64,000 bases of DNA from Mixophyes australis (lineage: Eukaryota > Chordata > Amphibia > Anura > Limnodynastidae), in NCBI GenBank assembly GCA_036250195.1, contig JAVHZZ010000010.1, positions 104,939,278 through 105,003,277 on the forward strand. The letters run 5' to 3'. Under the pieces are notes generated by a model, which had not been told where the DNA came from, ran no database searches, and worked only from the letters and a program-made list of their open reading frames with translations. The position numbers and the translations under genes are program-made. Positions 49,024 to 59,760 of this stretch are shown piece after piece. Position 1 is the stretch's first letter. Every line of letters begins with the position of its first letter.

Positions 49024-49102
49024 GTCCTTCAACATTTCTGGATCCGGACAAGCCACAACTAAAGAAAGCAGCAGCCACAGGTGGAGAAAGTGAGAAGAAC
49101 AG
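49024..49102 (+). pseudogene. Possible relic exon of an autonomous parent
   Basis: A T-rich tract ending CAAAATAG precedes this block and GTAGGA follows it, as acceptor and donor would. Between them one frame reads PSTFLDPDKPQLKKAAATGG then ESEKN. Such a charged, lysine-rich segment would suit the N-terminal part of a hAT transposase, but no BED finger or catalytic residue is present. It could be chance: the block is 79 nt. Confidence 0.35.
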
Positions 49103-49554
49103 GTAGGAGAGAGCAGCACAGTGTGTGAAATGTTGTGATTCTAGTAGGGACAATACCAATTTTTGGTGAATGTTGTGTCCAATGTAAGGTGTAGGCCAAG
49201 ACTGAACTGTTTGTGTACACACTGCATTGTTTGTATACTACCCTGTGGTGGTAGATGTCCTGAAAGTCAGGAGTGCTTAAACATATGTGACGCTCCGGCG
49301 AATTGAGAGCCTAGTGGTTTTTATGTTAGCCACGCCCCAATGGCACGTTTGCCACGGCCCCAAATGCATGACCGCACCTCCCAAAATTTTTGCACTGCCG
49401 TTTGGCTAGCCATGCCCCTGAATATATGACCATACACCTAATCTTTTTTGCGCCGCCGTAAGGCGGCGCAAAAAAATTTTGGGGCTTACTTCACTATGAG
49501 GGGGGCCCCATGAATTTGTTGTACCCGGGCCCTGAATTCTTCTTGGCAGCCCTG

Positions 49555-50215
49555 CTTTTGATATACAGTAATTTTAAATGTCAAATGAAATAAAAACGTC
49601 ATGTCACTTCTGCACGTCCTACTTTACATCACGCCTGCTGTATCTGGGTTGGCAGACATTAAATAATAATAAAATAAAAGAGCAAATGAGTTAGTAGCTA
49701 TAGAAACACAAATCCCCAGACTGTGTTGCATGTCTTGGCTGTGAAACAAATAAGACAGTCGTTTGCCGAGGAGAGGGGGGAAGGACAAATCCGTCTTGTG
49801 GTTTTACAACAATATGACCTAGTCTCCAATTCACACTTTAATCTGACACTTCCGATAAGATGAACAAATTGTCGAGTTTTCCTTGAATTTTTTTTTTTTT
49901 TAAGAATGTTATCAAAATGAGTTTTACTACAACTTTACAGGACGCTATAGTTAGAAGGGCATCGGGTACATTTATGGTTACGCATGACCTGTAGGAAAAT
50001 AGTGGATGTGTGTGTAATATTTTGCACACAGGTCTGTTTTGTGTTCTGCTGCTCTGCAGATGTCAGCCCTCGGGCTCAGTGACCCGTTGCTCTTCTCTAT
50101 GCTGCAAATATATGTACTTGGAAATAACACACAGGAACTGATAGGGTTGTCTGTAGCAGAGGTATGCAACCTGTAGGACTGAAATCCTATTGCCCTGATT
50201 ATTAGATATCCAATA
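49555..50215. other. Non-coding spacer
   Basis: Starts with the right target duplication of the hAT element. Two overlapping 63-codon minus frames, unrecognised. Confidence 0.55.
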
Positions 50216-50508
50216 CATCATCATCATTTATTTATATAGCGCCAATAATTCCGCAGCGCTGTACAGAGAACTCACTCACATCAGTCCCTGCCCCATTGGG
50301 GCTTACAGGCTAAATTCCCTAACACACACACACACAGACAGACAGACACAGACTAGGGTCAATTTGTTAGCAGCCAATTAACCTACCAGTATGTTTTTGG
50401 AGTGTGGGAGGAAACCCACGCAAACACGGGGAGAACATACAAACTCCACACAGATTAGGCCATGATCGGGAATTGAACTCATGACCCCAGTGCTGTAAGG
50501 CAGAAGTG
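50216..50508 (-). mobile_element. V-SINE copy
   Basis: The minus strand shows the B-box (GAGTTCAATTCCC), a shortened central domain (GTATGTTCTCCCCGTGTTTG then GTTTCCTCCCACACTCC, with the GGGTGCTCCGG part deleted), the CTGTACAGCGCTGCGGAATT block and a (GAT)n tail. The A-box end is eroded where the next MITE begins. Confidence 0.82.
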
Positions 50509-50693
50509 GGGGTAAATTTATCAGGCTTCGAGTTTACGACGGGTTTGCAAAAATGGAGATGTTGCCTGTAGCAACCAATTAGATTCTAGTTATCATTTAT
50601 TTAATACATTCTACAAAATTACAGCTAGAATCTGATTGGTTGCTATAGGCAACGCCTCCACTTTTTCAAACCTGCAGTTTAGTAAATATACCC
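50509..50693. mobile_element. Palindromic MITE, best copy in the window
   Basis: Arms GGAGATGTTGCCTGTAGCAA...AGATTCTAG and CTAGAATCTGATTGGTTGCT...GGCGTTGCC-type sequence on the opposite strand form a hairpin of about 50 bp per arm. The outer ends are GGGTAAATTTATC and AGTAAATATACCC. Related copies: 24297-24424 and 27728-27848. It abuts the V-SINE head exactly. Confidence 0.8.
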
Positions 50694-52067
50694 ATTGGGT
50701 AGCCTGGTCTTGGTGTTAGAGATTGCATACACTTCGCTGCTGTCGTTGAAACACTGGACACACACGAAGATTCCAAATGAATAGAGTTTAGAACGTTAAT
50801 GTAACATTTTATTGTTGTAACATTTACCACCATACATAGCGCCTATATGTAAAGATATGTGACATAAACTACGTTTCTTCATGAAATCCCTTCAGTGCCT
50901 TGCAAACTGAGTACTTATACCCAATATACGTTACTAACCCGGTGTTTACTTGTCAATCAGTGCTGTTGTTAAAGTAATTTATTTGATTTTAATTTAAAAA
51001 CTATTTTTAATCATTTTTCTAATTTGACAAAAACTGTCGTGACTGAGGCCCTGAGCAGTGTTTTCCCCAGCTGGGTGGGGGCTGTGTAATACTGTGCAAT
51101 AATGTTGGAGGTTATTGCCCACAGCTGCCAGGAGTGGTCAGACTGGTGGTCAGTGGTCTAACACACACCGCTGGCTGTAGTGCTCCCATAGTGCCTGTTA
51201 TACTAGGACCAACAATGGTTTATTCTATTTTAGGACCCTGCTGGGCACCAAGAGCCGGGTGGGAGAACACTGCTGACATCGTCAGACAGATGCCGTCTGT
51301 GTTAATCTCCTTGTCACTTGCTTGGTTGGTGTTTGTGTGTTCCCCGTGTACTGGTGATTGACACCACTCTCATCCATAATTTAGTCCACTGTTTACACTC
51401 TGCTACTCGTACATCTGACAGTGAATCCTGTTACACCTTACACTGGGCGTTGTATGAATCCAAACCTACCTCATATTTCCCCAGTCCAATAATGAGGCAA
51501 TCCTACACTACACGTTATAAATACATCTAGTTTTTATACAAGCTTTATAGTTTTATAATGTAGAATAATTGCACAATATAAACAACATAATTGCACTATA
51601 TAAAGTTCATAGTAAAATCCAGTCTCTTTTAAACATTAAACCCTTTTTATGAAACGAAGGCTAATATAATACGATTCCGTTATTGATCTAGACGTGGCAA
51701 TAGTCTAATATCACTGGGATAGATGCTGGTTTTTATTAGTGAGCCTGTGGCGTATTATTTATATATGTGATATATAAAGGACACGTACGGATACATCATT
51801 TAAGGCTCAGTGCTGACCCCACTACTTAATAAGGCTTCATCTACCTTCTATTAGATTTGAAAGTTGCAGCATCCGTAGTGTTATTGTCCTGGGGTTTTTT
51901 AATCAAATTTTTCAGGAGAGAACCAAGTGGCGGTATGATGTGATGGCTGCAGTCATGCAAGCACCGCTAAGTATTCGGCTGAGCGCTCACAGCAGCACAG
52001 AATATTTCAGTAGATTAATGTGCTAGTCTTCTGGAAGGCAGTGACCTGTCCACTAGTATAATGAGAT
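50694..52067. other. Non-coding, no recognised gene
   Basis: AT-rich. Frames 51134-51361 and 51318-51530 are unrecognised. Confidence 0.55.
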
Positions 52068-52535
52068 GAGTGAGGACATGGGCAGTGACATGATGTGAGG
52101 AGGGGAATGGAAGCAGCAGGAAGCCACAGACTGAGAGTTATATAGTGGAAGGAGCAGGGTCCCCAGCAGCACAGAGTATATGAGGAGATGAGTGATGTGT
52201 TAGTGAGGACAGGGCTGTATGTGATAGGGGCAGTGACATGATGTGAGGAGGGGAATGGAGGCAGCAGGAAGCCACATACTGAGAGTTATATAGTGGAAGG
52301 AGCAGGGTTCCCCAGCAGCACAGAGTATATCAGGAGACAAGTGATGTGTTAGTGAGGACAGGGCTGCATGGGACAGGGGCAGTGACATGATGTGAGGAGG
52401 GGAATGGAGGCAGCAGGAAGCCACAGACAGAGTTATATAGTGGAAGGAGCAGTGCCCCAGCAGCACAGAGTATATCAGGAGATGAGTGATGTGTTAGTGA
52501 GGACAGGGCTGCATGTGACAGGGGCAGTGACATTT
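52068..52535. repeat. Tandem repeat, 145-149-bp unit, about 3.2 copies
   Basis: CAGTGACATGATGTGAGGAG recurs at 52083, 52231 and 52380, and a fourth partial copy starts at 52525. Each unit carries AGTTATATAGTGGAAGGAGC and CCCAGCAGCACAGAGTATAT. Overlapping minus frames (52200-52533) are repeat shadows. Confidence 0.95.
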
Positions 52536-53379
52536 GGGGAAAATAACACCAATATAGTTTTATGTGGTATGTTGTTGTTTTTTTTATGTAATGTTGTTTA
52601 CAAATCCATGTGGCATATAGAAAACTGATCAGAATATATTAAAAGAGGGTTACCACCTTCAAGTAACTTTAACCAATTATATTATACACACCGTCCTACA
52701 AGTTTTATTAAATGCATTAATTTATCTTTCTATATTCCTTCTGCCAGCCTTGTATTCATAGAATGAGATTATGTAGTCTATTTTGTAAACACAGATGAAA
52801 CACAATGGGGAGTAAATTGTGCAAGTTGGCACTTCCCGGAATGAGCGGGATCCACCAGATCGTACCGTAATATTCCTGTCCGCTCCATTGTGAAGTCAGC
52901 GATGTGTTTGATTGATCATGTGATAGGTGCGCAGTCTCATCGTCCACCTAAACAAAATGAATGTCTGTCCTCTCTTTTTTTATCTTTGGTTAGGTACACC
53001 TTTTAGCAGAGTATATCTAACTGATACCTTTTACGCAAGTAACTGCTCTTCAAGCGGATGGGCACAATTTTCTGCATATGTCCAACCTCTCTATGGAGTC
53101 ATGTTCCCGACATCAGTATATTATATTTACAATTTAGACTATTTTGATCTATTATGCCCATTTTAGGGAAAAAAAAGTCCAGAAAGGTGCTGACTACAGG
53201 TATATATTCATTCCATAGCTTTTTATATTGCACTCCGACCTTGAACACTCTGGTCTGTGTTGGTGATAACGAGATAAAGGTAATTTTTCATCTAGCGGTT
53301 ATCTTTATAGAATGCTGCTGTGACACGAGCCCAAGGAAGCAAAAAAATTAATAGTGACTGCAAATCATCTCATCACCCA
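52536..53379. other. Non-coding spacer
   Basis: AT-rich, with two short plus frames (52927-53166, 53154-53351); nothing recognised. Part may be upstream L1 too diverged to read. Confidence 0.5.
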
Positions 53380-54235
53380 TTGGGGAACATGTACTGTTCA
53401 TCTCCCTTATTTTAAAAATCCGTACATGAGGACTGGGCTGAGATCTAGCTCAATTCGTGTGAAGATTATAGAGAACTCCTACAATATCTTATTCCGCTGG
53501 TATTAGGTCCCAACACAACTTAGAGATGCACCCTGACTCATTCGGCACATGTTGCCGGAGGGTGTCCCTTATAAGGAACGTTCCTACGCATATGGTGACA
53601 TTGCTCAAATCTCACACGTTTCTGGTTGGCATTAAGTGTTTGATCTTCACAGTCTTCCAAATCATCATTGCCTTAGAACTGAAATTTGTCCTCCTTCCCC
53701 TTGGAGCCCCATCTGCTACTCACCAACAAAATAAACTTATTCGACATATAGTCTTGGCAGCACCTTGTCATCTTGTTTCTGGCTCGAAACAACCTACCCC
53801 TTCTACCTTCCAAACCATCATTAGCATGGTTTGTTACACCCAACGTATGGAATTCATGACTAGTATTCTCAGGAATTCCTCAAAGTCCTTCGATGAGTTA
53901 TGGGGTCCTTGGCCGGCCTCTTTCTATTCTCGTTCCCCCTTTTTACTTAAGTTTGCATCTTATTTTTTTTTTTTTTTTCACTCCTTGGTCCTTCTGAGTT
54001 TGTTTCTTTCCTGTCCCCTCCCTTCCCCCTTTAATGGTCTTAGTCACTCCGTCCCCCCTTCTCTCCTCTCTTCCCTGTCTACCCTATTTGTTATACTCAA
54101 AATTTGGGAATTTGTTATGTTTATATTTCTATAATATAACTCGTGTTCCTTCGCTATTGTCTGTACACTTGTTTTCCTAACTTTATACTGCTGTTATTTT
54201 GCTTGTAATGTTTTGACCTTTAAAAAAATTCTTAC
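53380..54235 (+). pseudogene. L1-like LINE, ORF2 C-terminus and 3' end
   Basis: The longest frame in the window (202 codons, 53526-54134) lies here. Upstream, in another frame, the translation near 53463-53505 gives ENSYNILFRWY, matching the KxxxRWYxxP block of L1-type ORF2 C-termini. The long frame then has the Cys/His-type region (HPDSFGTCCRR...PTHMVTLLKS, family CWRC...GTxxHxWWxC), HIVLAAPCHLVSGSKQPTPS (family AAR..IA..WK...P) and CYTQRMEFMTSILRN...FDELWGPW (family MEK...F...W..W). The final 60 residues run through T/C-rich 3' UTR. No stop breaks 53526-54134, but the reading before it is shifted, so the element is dead. An A-rich tail is not evident. Confidence 0.72.
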
Positions 54236-56503
54236 GTGATACCAGAGATCGTAACAGTTTAAAAAACACTAATGGTATAGAAAACATTTCTAAAATCTAA
54301 GTATTCCGTTGTTCTGTGCACAGGAACATACCTTGAGCAAGTTACACTGGGACCGTATACCTGGTTCTATAATCACACAATTGCGGTCTGTGTCGTGCTT
54401 TTGCGGTGCTACCGGTTATATTTAGAATTCAAATTAAAATAGACCACTGAACACCCCTTTTAATACAGTCTCACAATATTATTACCCCTTTGAAGATTAA
54501 AGCTTAGTCCGGCATACATTCAGGTAACCCTTCTGCGACTAATTACCATTTAGAACCTTTTTATATAATTATGAATATTCATTAAGATCACTTTATCAGA
54601 AGGTACACCATTTTCCATGTAAATTTAATTTAACAGAATAGGTCACAACCTACCCTATCTCCTTCCTTAATGAACTTAATCTTTATATCACCGTTGGGGA
54701 TCTAGTATAATTAAATCTGGTTTACTCAATTATTATCGCAGGAAGCAAACGCGGCATGTCCGCTCATTAATTCCTATTTTATTTTTGTCAGAAATAGAAT
54801 GTATTTAAAGATACTTTCAGACACTGTACTTGCATGGCGGGGATATTATTATTTAAAAAAAAAAAAAAAGTTATTTGAATGCAGAGATTGTGTAATGAAT
54901 AGAATTATGAATATAACTCCTTTGTCATTTATGTGAGTGCATTTAGAGAGCACGTCAACTCATTAATGTATATTAATGTACTTGAAACTACTCGAGTGTT
55001 TAAGGGTTTGTACTTAACTAAATTTGTTTACAATGCTTTCTGTCCAATCCTTTTGTGACTGTTGATTAAAAAAAATAAAAACTAAAAAAAAATAAAGCTG
55101 CGAGTTAGATGCAAGACTAAAAACAGGCGTGTAAAAGGGATTCAAGTTCAAATGTGCTTAAATAGCACTGTATCAATAAAAACAGGGGGATTGTACTCTC
55201 CACCCCCAAAATGAGCGCTAGACCCTCCTGTCTTGCCAGCACATGTTTGGTGGATCATGATGGAAGAGGTATGGCCCAAAAAAAAGCATCAACCCCCCCC
55301 CCCCCCATCCCCCTTCCTAGAGACCACCAGACATGGACTATTGTCAGTCGTGTCTTATACAGTTGGAGCAGAATTTGTTGCAGTGAGCAGCGCACCACGG
55401 CTAAGGATTAAGTGGCAGAAACCATGCGGCCCCGCAACAGATCTCTGATTGGCTAACCCATAAAATATTTGTTTGTACAAATAACTTCACCGGGAATCTC
55501 TGTAAACGTAATGTTGTTGCAAGACTGAAAGATGCACATTTATGAATGAGTCTTAAAAACAAAATAAAAAATTGTGTATCAAGTGGGTGTGTCTTGAAGG
55601 TTAATAATTGGATGAAAGCGGTAATCGGCAATTTCTGTACACTAATATCAGTTGCGATGCGATTAATACGCAATCGAATAATTATCTTAGCAAATAACAA
55701 CATGAAAATAAGATTAATCTATTACAATTTGTATAAAATAAAATGTGGTAAAAGAAGGTAATTAATGTTTCCAACATGTTAATCACATTGAGTTTCATTC
55801 TGTTAGCATAAGAACGTTTCTGGTATTAAGAAGCGTTCACACATTGCAAACGCTAGGCATAACTAATATTAGATTTCATACATCAAATTGCAATTCTACA
55901 CGTGCCATAAAAGAACCACTTTATACAGGTTCAGGGGCGGGAGCCTGAGGAAGTACATCTGAGCACACATGGAAAGATGACCCCCACCTTAAGGATTAAA
56001 AGCTGGAGGAATAGGCCAATGGGGCGTCGAGTTCTTGGGATGTCATAACCCATCGACCTATGGATGTGGACCTTCATACTGCGTCTGTGTGATGCCACTG
56101 TTTTTATGACTGTAAAATGTATAAATTGTTCACCTTTAGCGTTGGGAACAAGAGCGTTCTGATAAAAGCTTGTTGTCGGTACCGACTTCGCAGGCGTATG
56201 CATGCGATATTTTGCCCTGTAATGTATTTTGTGGATAAAACTCTTGTGCTTTAGAAACACAGCGATTTGTATTGGACAATCTTTTATTTCATACGATACA
56301 ACGGGCGTATCATTCTTATGGTCCAAAGGAGGAAGCAGCTGCTGTATGGTTACAGTGCCGCCGCTTACCTTTCACCTTCCCCTGTCTCTTTATTGGTTCC
56401 TTTGCTGAAGACCGGCAGATAAACCAATGAGGAGACCTGTAGTTGGAGAAAGAGGCGGCACATCTGCTCCATACGATGAGTGATCTGCAGCTGTGACCGG
56501 GAG
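54236..56503. other. Non-coding, possible conserved segments
   Basis: Poly-C run at 55291-55304 and A-runs at 54855-54869. 54720-54800 and 54950-55000 (CATTAATGTATATTAATG) have TAAT-rich single-copy texture. Frames 55211-55448, 55401-55703 and 55931-56326 (131 codons, minus) are unrecognised; the last is long for chance but has no motif I know. Confidence 0.45.
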
Positions 56504-57211
56504 CAGGGCCTGATTATCCAATAAGCTGACTAAGCTGCAGCCTAAAGAGCAAGATTTTTAGAGGGTGCAAAATTGTGACAGGGAGGTATAAACTGAAATT
56601 TATTTTAAAATATAAGAGAATAGTTGTTCTCCAAAGTACATAGAAAACATGAAAGAGTAGTGTAGTACTTTTACTCTTATTTTATTCCTATTGTAAATGC
56701 TGAAGACAATGAGTCATCCTTGGGCGGGAGCATGAGGATAAGAGTGTAGGAGAGACAAGGATTACGACAGGCACAGATGTGACAACCCCCTTCCCCCTCA
56801 CATCTTCACACTCAGTAGCGCTCGGTCACACCTCTGTTCCTGTCACTAAACTTACCTGCTCCACACTCCTGTGCTATCATCCCCGATCACGTCGGAGAGC
56901 TAACCTAAGGGCCGCGACCTGTAAACCGTCAGCAGCAAATTCCATCCCATCTTGCGGAAGTTCTTGGTGAAGACCAGGGGGTTCATTAGACTCCGCTCCT
57001 TGGGAAGACCTGCCTTGACTCTGAGTGACAAAGATGGCCGTGACCCGTTTAAAATGGCAAGTATAGCTGAGTTTTGAAAACACGAGAACATAAACATTGG
57101 GAGGTGCAAAAGCTAGAGTTAGTTAGTTTTTACTTTGATCATTGTGTGGGAGGTGAGAGGGCAATATGAGCATATTAGCCTAGGGCAGCATGAACCCTTA
57201 ATCAGGCCCAG
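56504..57211 (-). mobile_element. hAT-like non-autonomous element, copy B
   Basis: The left end is CAGGGCCTGATTATCC; the right end on the opposite strand is CTGGGCCTGATTAAGG. The flanks ACCGGGAG and ATCGGGAG are an 8-bp duplication with one mismatch. It is the reverse orientation of copy A (17407-17980), and longer (708 against 574 bp) because it keeps interior sequence copy A lost. The frames inside (56779-56970 plus, 56877-57109 minus) have no transposase motif. Confidence 0.85.
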
Positions 57212-57219
57212 ATCGGGAG

Positions 57220-57959
57220 ACGGGAGTAGCAGTCTCTAATCTAATATTCAAGCTGAGCCTCCTGTCGGCTCCAGGATCAGCACTCTGGAGACAGAGGGGA
57301 ATAATGTCAATGCCCCCTTCAGCTCCTGAACACTCAAATGGAACGGGCGAGGAAGAGTAGAGAGAGACCATTCAGGATTTATTAAACTGGAATAAACTAT
57401 CCTGCTCCTGCATCCTTCTTCTTTTTTTTTTTTCTTTTTTTTTTTAACCAAATATGGCAGCTTTTGTTACAATCTCGAAAGGAAAGAAAATGTTTCAAAC
57501 ATAAACTTTACGGGCTACCTTGTTATAATAACCTGTAAACACCCTTCGAGCTGCTATATTACTGTACATATACATGGTGTTACAGATGTCGTAGGATAAG
57601 GTAGGGAGGGGGAGAAAGGTGGGGGGGAAGGATTCCAAGAACCTCACACAAAGATTTTGGCACAAAATATATGTAAACAGATATGCGCTCTTGTTTTTTC
57701 TTCCGAATCTTTCGTTGAGGAAGTTATCATTCTGGGTTATTCATCGGTTTGGTGAATCTCGTTTCTTGCTAGATAGATGACTGAATATTTTATTTTTGCC
57801 TCATAAGAAACATTCAACAAATCCTCCCCATTGTAGGCTTGTAGCATAGATCCAGCAGGTTGCAATTGGGGGATATTTTGTAATTAATTTTAAACAAAAA
57901 AAGATTTCTGCCCTCTTATCAGTTAGAATGAAATACAAGATAAGGGTAATAGATAAATA
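57220..57959. other. Non-coding spacer
   Basis: T-rich tract 57418-57444. Nothing else recognised. Confidence 0.55.
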
Positions 57960-59760
57960 AGTAAGAGGGCCTTGCTCCGAAGCTTAAAATCTATAGGAAA
58001 GTCTACAACCTATAGACAAAAATTGAAATCTCCCTTAATTATCACATCACCTTTCATTGATATTTCAGTGATTTCCTACCTGAATAATCTATCAAATTCC
58101 TCATCTTTCCTGGTGGTCTCTTAATTATTCCTGTCTGAAAATCATCACCTCTGATTTTCAAGTATGTCCTGAATACATCAAATACAATAGTGATCTGGTT
58201 TACAGACAGGTATTAAACTTTACAATCACAAATATCCCTAAAGACCCGAGTGACAGAAGTTTTGAAAGATCAGGTGGCAAGTGACTCAAGTAGATTTTTT
58301 AGTTATTTGACCATATTCCTTCTTGAATTTATGGACCATTAGCCCAGCTTCTGGAAGTAGTTCTAAGGTGATAAGTTATCACGTATCACCTAAGATCTAC
58401 TTCCAGAAGCTGGGCTAATGGTTATTAAATTCAAAGCTTCAGCAGAATCTAGAAATCATGTACTAGTCAACTGACCATGTTCCATCCACACTGAAGTTCA
58501 TTACAGATTGTAATAGGGTCATCACCATTGAATGGTTTGATCAAAAGTCAAACAAAATTTGTTATGTAAAATCCGCTGATTTGGAAATGAATGCGTTTTT
58601 CCATGATATTGGAAAATACAGGCAGTGATGATATAGGTCTGTCGTCTGAAATAATGCCTCTGTCACAAGTGTTGTGGATCAGGATGAATCCAGCCATTTT
58701 CCATGGCCAAGGAATTTAACATAATAGAGTTTAATAAGGAGCTAATAGTTTTAGCAATGTTAGGACACTGAGGAGTAGAAACTTTGATTGCAACTGGTTC
58801 AGTCCACATTGATCGTTTAGTGTGGTCGATAAAATCTCACGCTCAATCTCCTCTTCGCATACTGGAGTAAATGGGAATTTTATCAGATGGTGGCAATTTC
58901 ATTAAATGTATCACATTTCACTGTACTGTACAGTTGGTCAGAATTGAAAACCTTTTGAAATCTCCAGGGAGAAATCTTTTTAAAAAATGAGTCTGTCCCT
59001 GTAAACTAGGAATTGCGAGTATGAGAACATTTAGGAACCTACATAGTGAGCACATACTTGTGTGGACATATAGGAGTGAGTGCATGTTCTAGACATACAT
59101 GTGATGGCATACAGTGGTATGAGGACATCTTGTAAACATACATGTGAGTGCATACACCATTTGTGAAATATTCACACCCGGCAATTTATCTGGATAAACA
59201 GGTAATTTATTAAGGTTTTTCCAGTGTATTTGACGCATTACTTAGTTTGGAAAAACATCATGACCACCTTAAGTAGCATATGCCAACATTTTAGAATAGT
59301 TCTCGGTAGAAGTGATCAAAATTTTCAGAACTGTTATGTAAAATAACCCCTTTACACCACATTTGCCTACCATATATTCCAGATTTCTCTAGCTGAATTT
59401 TTCCTTAAGGGAAACATTGAAAAATGCTATTAAAATATCAGCCACATTAACTGCTGCATTGGCTACAGTCACAGCGAAAGTAAAAGAGAAAAAATTGAGG
59501 TAGGGAATGATACCCTCAATACTCAAATTTTAAAATGGTCAGTTCTGCAAGTGGGCTTTGGCGGTACTCCTAGAGATGATGTCAGCAGCGGTAAGAACTT
59601 CTCCACAAGTCCCATCAATTGTTTTGATTGGCAAGTGAGCCTCTACGATGTCTGTTGTCCAAAGGTGAGCAGAATCGGGACCAGAGCAGCATTCGTGCCT
59701 CCAGTTCCTGAAGCTCACAATTCTTTATCTAATTGAGATTCATCTCGGATGACATTAGAC
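57960..59760 (-). pseudogene. Degenerate LINE with scrambled domain order
   Basis: The minus-strand translation near 58595-58650 gives SDDRPISSLPVFSNIMEKRI, an unmistakable reverse-transcriptase block (NYRPISLLPVxSKxxEKxI in L2/Jockey-type LINEs). Near 58020-58130 another minus frame gives EISMKGDVIIKGDFNF, preceded in a neighbouring frame by IIKRPPGK. These are the (Y)RPP and GDFN blocks of the apurinic endonuclease domain. The endonuclease should lie N-terminal to the RT, which on this strand means at higher coordinates, yet it lies lower. A weak Gln/Glu-Leu-rich block at 59550-59740 may be ORF1. Stops and frameshifts are everywhere. Confidence 0.6.
58335..58423. repeat. Palindrome with 39-bp arms
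   Basis: ACCATTAGCCCAGCTTCTGG...GGTGATA pairs with TATCACC...CCAGAAGCTGGGCTAATGGT, with two mismatches and a loop of about 10 bases. Short matching GAATTT/AAATTC words flank it. It separates the two misordered LINE blocks. Confidence 0.92.

Larger units (their letters stand above)
47469..49554 (+). mobile_element. Large hAT-type element with internal minisatellite
   Basis: The left end CAGGGCCGCCGAGAGG and the right end, opposite strand CAGGGCTGCCAAGAAG, are imperfect terminal repeats. Both sides are flanked by an identical 8-bp duplication, CTTTTGAT (47461-47468 and 49555-49562), so insertion is clear and fairly recent. Length 2086 bp. The order inside is a GGGCCCGG-rich subterminal block, T/G homopolymers, a long hairpin (47736-47845), a minisatellite (47884-48800), a possible relic exon (49024-49102), and a perfect GCGCCGCC...GGCGGCGC hairpin near the right end. 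No transposase core is present, so it is non-autonomous. The subterminal GGGCCCGG (left) and CCCGGGCCC (right) blocks also face each other. Confidence 0.88.

Noticed and set aside
52200..52533. Two repetitive minus-strand proteins
   Set aside because: Shadows of the 148-bp tandem repeat in different frames.
53526..54134. Longest open frame as a host gene
   Set aside because: Its blocks match the C-terminus of L1-type ORF2 and the last third is translated pyrimidine-rich 3' UTR.
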